Below, piece by piece: positions 6,480 to 9,735 of a stretch of 9,735 nucleotides of DNA. The translations under genes were made by a program, and so were the position numbers. Each line of letters begins with the position of its first letter. Within the stretch, counting starts at the first letter, position 1. The stretch lies in contig CALBJK010000207.1 in assembly GCA_937892695.1 (NCBI GenBank), forward strand, positions 1-9,735, written 5' to 3'. A model generated the notes under the pieces. That model saw only the letters and a program-made list of their open reading frames with translations, searched no databases and was not told the origin of the DNA. Source of the stretch: an uncultured Prevotella sp. (GTDB taxonomy: Bacteria; Bacteroidota; Bacteroidia; Bacteroidales; Bacteroidaceae).

Positions 6480-7043
6480 CTATAGCGAAAGCCAATTGGC
6501 CATGAGCTGTGCTCCGTCAGGGGTGAGTATGCTTTCTGGATGGAACTGGATTCCGCGAACGTCGTAACGCCGATGGCGTAAGGCCATGATTGTACCTTCG
6601 TCAGATATGGCTGTAATCTCAAGACAGTCTGGAAACAGCTCCTTGCTTACAGCCCAACTGTGGTACAGGCCGACCTTAATCTGACGTGGCAACCCGGAAA
6701 ACAAAGGGTCGTCGGTGAAAATATCGCACGTCGACTGTATGCCATGAAGGACTACTGACATATTCATCAACTGTGCCCCAAAGGCTTCGGCAATAGCTTG
6801 ATGGCCCAAGCAGACACCGAGAATGCTTTTTCGAGAAGCGTATTCGCGTATCACGTTCATTGTTTGTCCGGCTTGAGACGGAACACCTGGTCCGGGGCTA
6901 AGGACAATCTTGTCGAAACGTTCAAGGTCGATCAGGTCGAATCTGTCGTTTGGAATGACTGTCACCTTGGTTCCGAGTTCGCGCAAAAGGTGTACAAGGT
7001 TGAACGTGAAAGAGTCGTAATTGTCGATAATGGCTATTTCCAT
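6480..7043 (-). CDS. pabA: Aminodeoxychorismate/anthranilate synthase glutaminase subunit (PabA/TrpG)
   Basis: Class I glutamine amidotransferase that releases ammonia from glutamine for a chorismate-using partner (PabB for folate or TrpE for tryptophan). The start at 7043 gives 187 aa beginning MEIAIIDNYDSFTFNLV, the family's standard opening; the frame runs further upstream but without family similarity. Motifs are LSPGPGVPSQAG (48-59), the nucleophile loop GVCLGHQAIAEAFG with Cys78, LHGIQS (99-104), YHSWAVS (127-133), and GIQFHPESILTPDG with His168 and Glu170 completing the triad. The length is normal for a stand-alone subunit. The synthase partner is not in this window and no trp genes are near, so PabA is favoured over TrpG, but many bacteria use one subunit for both. 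It lies 8 nt after the membrane-protein gene, hence probably the same operon. Confidence 0.9.
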   Translation of the reverse strand: MEIAIIDNYDSFTFNLVHLLRELGTKVTVIPNDRFDLIDLERFDKIVLSPGPGVPSQAGQTMNVIREYASRKSILGVCLGHQAIAEAFGAQLMNMSVVLHGIQSTCDIFTDDPLFSGLPRQIKVGLYHSWAVSKELFPDCLEITAISDEGTIMALRHRRYDVRGIQFHPESILTPDGAQLMANWLSL

Positions 7044-7051
7044 TTCACATT

Positions 7052-7606
7052 TTATTGTATTATATGCCGCTTTATTCCGGCTACCGTTTCTACCGTATGT
7101 GTCATATCGCAACCTGAGTAGACACGTATGATGCGGGTCTTGCCGCTGTGGTCCCTTACGGTGAACATTATTTGATAGTCGTTGGGCATGTATACTATTG
7201 CTGCATTGTTGCATGTGATGTCAACGATGTCTTTTTTGCTTATCGGTTTGCCGTCGGCCACAATGAAGCCTTCGCGGTCGTAATAGAGAATCACGTTGGC
7301 TGCGGTGTCGGGCTTTGTGGCATCGACGATCGTGATGTCGTCGGGTTGGCCGTAACGGTCGACTATGTCCTGGATAGTTTCTGTGCCATTATAATTGCCG
7401 TTTTCGCTATTGCGGTTCTTTGTTTGCTGTGATTTCTCGTATAAAAAACGGACGACAAATAATGCCCCTACGGCTAATAAAAAATACAGCGAGGTGGCTG
7501 TCATACCGTAACCTTCTCCGAAACTGAACGGCATACCGGCCACGTAGACAAGCAGAATAACTCCGGCCGAAGCTGCAATGAGAGAAATGAAAATCAGTCG
7601 TTTCAT
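7052..7606 (-). CDS. Hypothetical membrane protein, two N-terminal TM segments
   Basis: Unrecognised 184-aa protein. The start at 7606 (MKRLIFISLI) is preferred over the upstream TTG at 7618 because it is an ATG about 20 nt past the predicted transcription start. Hydrophobic segments at about residues 4-23 (IFISLIAASAGVILLVY) and 38-56 (SLYFLLAVGALFVVRF) are membrane spans. A polar linker (60-75) is followed by a soluble domain of about 110 residues beginning TIQDIVDRYGQPDD, a pattern reminiscent of small lipoprotein-type domains in which a Gly-x-Pro turn follows a helix, then NVILYYDREGFIVADGKPIS, IVYMPNDYQIMF and IRVYSGCDMTHTVETVA. No catalytic motif is visible. With only a short loop between the spans, the soluble domain probably faces the cytoplasm (inference). 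It is first gene of the operon with pabA, and no functional link to chorismate metabolism can be deduced. Confidence 0.75.
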   Translation of the reverse strand: MKRLIFISLIAASAGVILLVYVAGMPFSFGEGYGMTATSLYFLLAVGALFVVRFLYEKSQQTKNRNSENGNYNGTETIQDIVDRYGQPDDITIVDATKPDTAANVILYYDREGFIVADGKPISKKDIVDITCNNAAIVYMPNDYQIMFTVRDHSGKTRIIRVYSGCDMTHTVETVAGIKRHIIQ

Positions 7607-7632
7607 GCTTCTAAACAAATATTAAACATTAG

Positions 7633-7663
7633 CAAAGGTACTATTGTTTTATGAAATTACAAA
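7633..7663 (-). promoter_or_regulatory. Promoter of membrane protein-pabA operon
   Basis: On the minus strand TTTG (7663-7660) and TACCTTTG (7640-7633) are separated by exactly 19 nt, a full Bacteroidetes sigma-type promoter. The start would be near 7626, leaving a leader of about 20 nt. Confidence 0.8.
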
Positions 7664-7680
7664 TAAAAACATTAACTTTG
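7650..7680 (+). promoter_or_regulatory. Promoter of fmt
   Basis: TAACTTTG at 7673-7680 is an exact -7 match, with TATG (7650-7653, 3 of 4 bases to TTTG) 19 nt upstream. It overlaps the divergent promoter at 7633-7663, so the two may interfere. The leader to the fmt ATG is about 85 nt and contains a small hairpin, ACATT/AATGT (about 7719-7734). Confidence 0.6.
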
Positions 7681-7770
7681 CATCTGTCAACGGTTTAATT
7701 TCTTCTGCGCAGGTCGCTTACATTTTATTAATGTGACGTGAACAGACGAATTGGGATAGAATGAAAGATA

Positions 7771-8742
7771 ATGAAGAAAGAAGATCTGAGAATAGTGTTC
7801 ATGGGCACTCCCGAGTTTGCAGTAGGCTCGCTCAAGGCTCTTGTAGAAGGAGGGTATAACGTCGTTGCTGTAGTGACGCAGCCGGACAAGCCTGTAGGCC
7901 GTCACGGCTCTGTACTGCGTGCTCCGGAAGTGAAAGAGTATGCTCTGTCTGTCGGTCTGCCCGTACTCCAGCCGGAGAAGATGAAAAATCCCGATTTTGT
8001 CGCGGAACTTGCATCTTACAAGGCCGATCTTCAGGTTGTCGTAGCTTTCCGTATGCTTCCGGAGGTGGTATGGGATATGCCGCGTTTCGGTACATTTAAT
8101 GTCCACGCTTCGTTACTTCCTCAATATAGAGGTGCCGCGCCGATCAATTGGGCTGTCATCAACGGTGATACGGAGACGGGTGTGACGACTTTCTTTCTCG
8201 ACCACGAGATTGATACGGGGCGCATAATAATGCAACGTAAGTTTGATATACCGGACAATGCCGATGTCGAATACGTCTATGATGGTCTGATGAGGCTTGG
8301 CGCAGAAGTCTGCCTTCAGACGGTTGATGAGATTGTCAGTACCGATGGCCATGTTGATACGTTTGCGCAGATTAGTGATGTCGACTTACGTCCGGCTCCA
8401 AAAATATTCAAGGAAACTTGCCGTATTGACTGTACGCGAACGGCAAAACAAATTTACGATTTCATTCGTGGACTGAGTCCATATCCTGGAGCTTGGACTC
8501 CATTGGTGAGAAACGGTGAAAAATTGTCTACATTGAAGATTTTCCAGACTGTCAAGACAGGACGGCAGTGTGTGCTTCCGGCAGGGACGCTGCTTGCCGA
8601 AAATGGCCGACTATACTTGGCGACAGCAGACGAATGGCTCGAAATAGCCGAAATTCAGATGTCTGGAAAGAAACGAATGCCAGTCCGCGACTTCCTCAAC
8701 GGCTTTAAAAATATTGAAGAATGTCGATTGGGTGAAGTGTAA
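7771..8742 (+). CDS. fmt: Methionyl-tRNA formyltransferase
   Basis: Formylates the methionine on initiator tRNA using 10-formyltetrahydrofolate, enabling translation initiation. The 323-aa, full-length protein has the N-terminal Rossmann start RIVFMGTPEFAV (7-18), the folate/catalytic motif FNVHASLLPQYRGAAPINWA (109-128) with Asn110 and His112, and HEIDTGR containing Asp148, which together match the catalytic Asn-His-Asp triad of E. coli Fmt. The C-terminal OB-type tRNA-binding domain spans about 210-315 (QIYDFIRGLSPYPGAWT, then EIQMSGKKRMPVRDFLNG). The start is weakly supported by an A-rich AGAATGAAAGATA upstream, with no classical Shine-Dalgarno. It is transcribed alone and divergently from the membrane protein-pabA operon. 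Its folate cofactor gives a loose metabolic link to PabA across the divergent promoter, but this may be chance. Confidence 0.97.
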   Translation: MKKEDLRIVFMGTPEFAVGSLKALVEGGYNVVAVVTQPDKPVGRHGSVLRAPEVKEYALSVGLPVLQPEKMKNPDFVAELASYKADLQVVVAFRMLPEVVWDMPRFGTFNVHASLLPQYRGAAPINWAVINGDTETGVTTFFLDHEIDTGRIIMQRKFDIPDNADVEYVYDGLMRLGAEVCLQTVDEIVSTDGHVDTFAQISDVDLRPAPKIFKETCRIDCTRTAKQIYDFIRGLSPYPGAWTPLVRNGEKLSTLKIFQTVKTGRQCVLPAGTLLAENGRLYLATADEWLEIAEIQMSGKKRMPVRDFLNGFKNIEECRLGEV

Positions 8743-8827
8743 TAATTCGTCGCAAGACGCTTAGAACTTATCAGTTAATCTCTATTAAAAAGACAGAGCG
8801 ATGACGAGGAATGTAAACTTTTATTAG

Positions 8828-8835
8828 TAACTTTG
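8828..8835 (+). promoter_or_regulatory. Promoter -7 box for rplU-rpmA
   Basis: TAACTTTG is an exact TAnnTTTG match; I find no convincing TTTG -33 at 19-20 nt. Transcription would begin near 8842, about 77 nt before the rplU start. The upstream stretch 8743-8827 holds only a tiny CGTC-GCAA-GACG hairpin (8748-8759) after fmt, a weak terminator candidate. Confidence 0.6.
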
Positions 8836-8841
8836 CGACAG

Positions 8842-8918
8842 AATTTAGTTCGTTGGGGCTTTATGAAGTGTCGGCAAAGGCCGGACGCCTCACGGAAAAA
8901 ACCGTTTAATATATTAAA
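8842..8918 (+). promoter_or_regulatory. Structured 5' leader of rplU
   Basis: The leader can form an 8-bp stem with one bulge at 8868-8888 (GTGTCGGC, loop AAAG, GCCG-G-ACGC) and a 4-bp stem ACGG/CCGT at 8892-8905 with an all-A loop, ending 13 nt before the start codon. Ribosomal-protein leaders often bind a product of the operon to repress translation; a role of that kind for L21 here is inference. Confidence 0.4.
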
Positions 8919-9236
8919 ATGTACGCAATTGTAGAAATTAACGGTCAGCAGTTTAAGGCCGAACAGGGGAAAAAGCTGTTCGTCAACCATCTGAAAGATG
9001 TGAAGGAAGGCCAGACTGTTGAGTTCGACAAGGTACTGCTTGTCGACAAGGAAGGTTCAGTACAGGTGGGCGCACCGACCGTAGATGGTGCCAAAATCGT
9101 GTGTGAGGTCGTGAATCCTCTCGTTAAGGGTGACAAGGTCATCGTCTTCAAGATGAAGCGCCGCAAGGACTATCGCAAGAAGAACGGTCATCGTTCACAG
9201 TTTACAGAGGTTTCCATTAAAGAAGTAATCGCTTAA
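8919..9236 (+). CDS. rplU: 50S ribosomal protein L21
   Basis: Structural protein of the large ribosomal subunit that binds 23S rRNA. Its 105 residues are close to the 103 of E. coli L21. It begins MYAIVEINGQQFKAEQGKKL and carries the family's internal VGAPTVDGAKIVCEV and the basic C-terminal signature KRRKDYRKKNGHRSQFT (about 80-96). It is the first gene of a two-gene operon with rpmA, the widely conserved pairing, with an 18-nt gap. No Shine-Dalgarno precedes the start (AATATATTAAA), in contrast to rpmA. Confidence 0.98.
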   Translation: MYAIVEINGQQFKAEQGKKLFVNHLKDVKEGQTVEFDKVLLVDKEGSVQVGAPTVDGAKIVCEVVNPLVKGDKVIVFKMKRRKDYRKKNGHRSQFTEVSIKEVIA

Positions 9237-9254
9237 AATCAAGGAGGACAAGAA

Positions 9255-9518
9255 ATGGCACATAAGAAAGGTGTAGGTAGTTCTAAGAACGGACGTGAAT
9301 CGGCTTCCAAAAGATTAGGCGTTAAAATCTGGGGCGGCCAGAAAGTCGTAGCAGGTAACATCATCGTTCGCCAGCGTGGTACAAAGCATAATCCAGGCAG
9401 AAATGTAGGTATCGGTAAGGATGATACTCTTTATGCTCTGGTAGACGGCGTAGTTAACTTCCATAAAGGACGTAACAGACGTAGTTTTGTATCTGTATTA
9501 CCAGAAGGCGAGGCATAA
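9255..9518 (+). CDS. rpmA: 50S ribosomal protein L27
   Basis: Large-subunit protein whose N-terminus reaches the peptidyl transferase centre. The 87-aa protein begins MAHKKGVGSSKNGRESASKR, with the AHKKG N-terminus directly after Met, so it lacks the cleavable N-terminal extension known from Firmicutes L27. The family signature GNIIVRQRGTKHNPG (about 35-49) and VGIGKDDTLYALVDG are intact. It has a strong Shine-Dalgarno, AAGGAGG, at 9241-9247, 7 nt before the ATG, the only clear one in the window. It is followed by a strong terminator. Confidence 0.98.
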   Translation: MAHKKGVGSSKNGRESASKRLGVKIWGGQKVVAGNIIVRQRGTKHNPGRNVGIGKDDTLYALVDGVVNFHKGRNRRSFVSVLPEGEA

Positions 9519-9548
9519 ACAAAACAAAACTTATTCCAAACAAACAAT

Positions 9549-9585
9549 AAATCCAGGCTTTCAATGAAGGTCTGGATTTTATTTT
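9549..9585 (+). terminator. Rho-independent terminator of rplU-rpmA
   Basis: AATCCAGGCTTTC and GAAGGTCTGGATT (9550-9578) pair over 13 positions with two G-T wobbles around an AAT loop, followed directly by TTATTTT. This is the best-formed intrinsic terminator in the window, 31 nt after the rpmA stop. Confidence 0.85.
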
Positions 9586-9603
9586 GAAAAATAAGACATA
9601 AAA

Positions 9604-9635
9604 TTTGGTCATATAAATAAAAAAGTGTACCTTTG
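9604..9635 (+). promoter_or_regulatory. Promoter of tRNA-Lys
   Basis: TTTG at 9604-9607 and TACCTTTG at 9628-9635 are separated by 20 nt, a full Bacteroidetes promoter. The start would lie near 9642, giving a short 5' leader of about 37 nt that RNase P would remove. Confidence 0.75.
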
Positions 9636-9678
9636 CATCCGCATTTGAGAAATAACTTTTCTCGTGCTTGACGATAAT

Positions 9679-9735
9679 GCGCCCTTAGCTCAGTTGGTAG
9701 AGCAACTGACTCTTAATCAGTGGGTCTAGGGTTCG
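9679..9735 (+). tRNA. tRNA-Lys (anticodon CTT), 3' end outside window
   Basis: The 5' acceptor strand GCGCCCT (9679-9685), TA, D arm GCTC-AGTTGGTA-GAGC (9688-9703), and anticodon arm ACTGA-CTCTTAA-TCAGT (9705-9721) place the anticodon CTT at 9712-9714, decoding lysine AAG. The variable loop GGGTC and the first T-stem strand TAGGG with TTCG follow, and the window ends inside the T loop, about 16-19 nt before the mature end. The 3' acceptor strand cannot be checked. Confidence 0.93.

Noticed and set aside
7044..7214. N-terminal extension of PabA by 57 residues
   Set aside because: It overlaps the membrane-protein gene in another frame, and the family starts at MEIAIIDNYDSF.
7687..8106. 139-codon minus-strand frame across the fmt start
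   Set aside because: It is antisense to the fmt N-terminal domain and leader, with no family similarity.
1..9735. CRISPR array, toxin-antitoxin pair or prophage genes
   Set aside because: No regularly spaced repeats, no small paired genes and no phage-type proteins were seen on either strand.

Overview
The window reads as a piece of a Bacteroidales chromosome, most likely Prevotella or a close relative. The reasons are: TAnnTTTG-type -7 promoter boxes in front of most transcription units, one with an exactly spaced TTTG -33 box; almost no Shine-Dalgarno sequences except before rpmA; a Bacteroidetes-type HU-related protein; an Omp28-like secreted protein with the C-terminal tail common in this order; and rplU-rpmA as a pair. 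Genus level is inference.

Left part (1-2020, minus strand): a C5 cytosine DNA methyltransferase gene runs off the left edge. Directly upstream lies the wreck of a small XRE-type helix-turn-helix regulator, 11 nt from the methyltransferase start. The regulator is broken by frameshifts, a stop codon and a deletion, and its 5' end abuts a 687-bp, internally deleted and frameshifted IS remnant that keeps both terminal inverted repeats. This is the main accessory (defence or epigenetic) region.

Middle (2021-5057, minus): an HU-related protein with an added winged-helix-like C-terminus, then, after a 40-nt inverted repeat, a 650-aa exported Omp28-like protein with a CxxC site. A regulatory region with repeated GTACAAAA motifs separates it from a divergent plus-strand operon, GNAT acetyltransferase - ogt (DNA alkyl-cysteine methyltransferase), whose genes overlap by ATGA.

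Right part (6390-9735): convergent to ogt is a two-gene minus-strand operon with a two-TM membrane protein followed by a PabA/TrpG glutamine amidotransferase. Divergent from it is fmt (Met-tRNA formyltransferase), then rplU-rpmA with a structured leader and a strong terminator, then the 5' part of tRNA-Lys(CTT) behind its own promoter. This half is ordinary housekeeping sequence.

I see no CRISPR array, no prophage and no clearly new system. The most unusual items are the broken regulator/IS/methyltransferase arrangement, the large insertion inside the methyltransferase, and the HU-winged-helix fusion.
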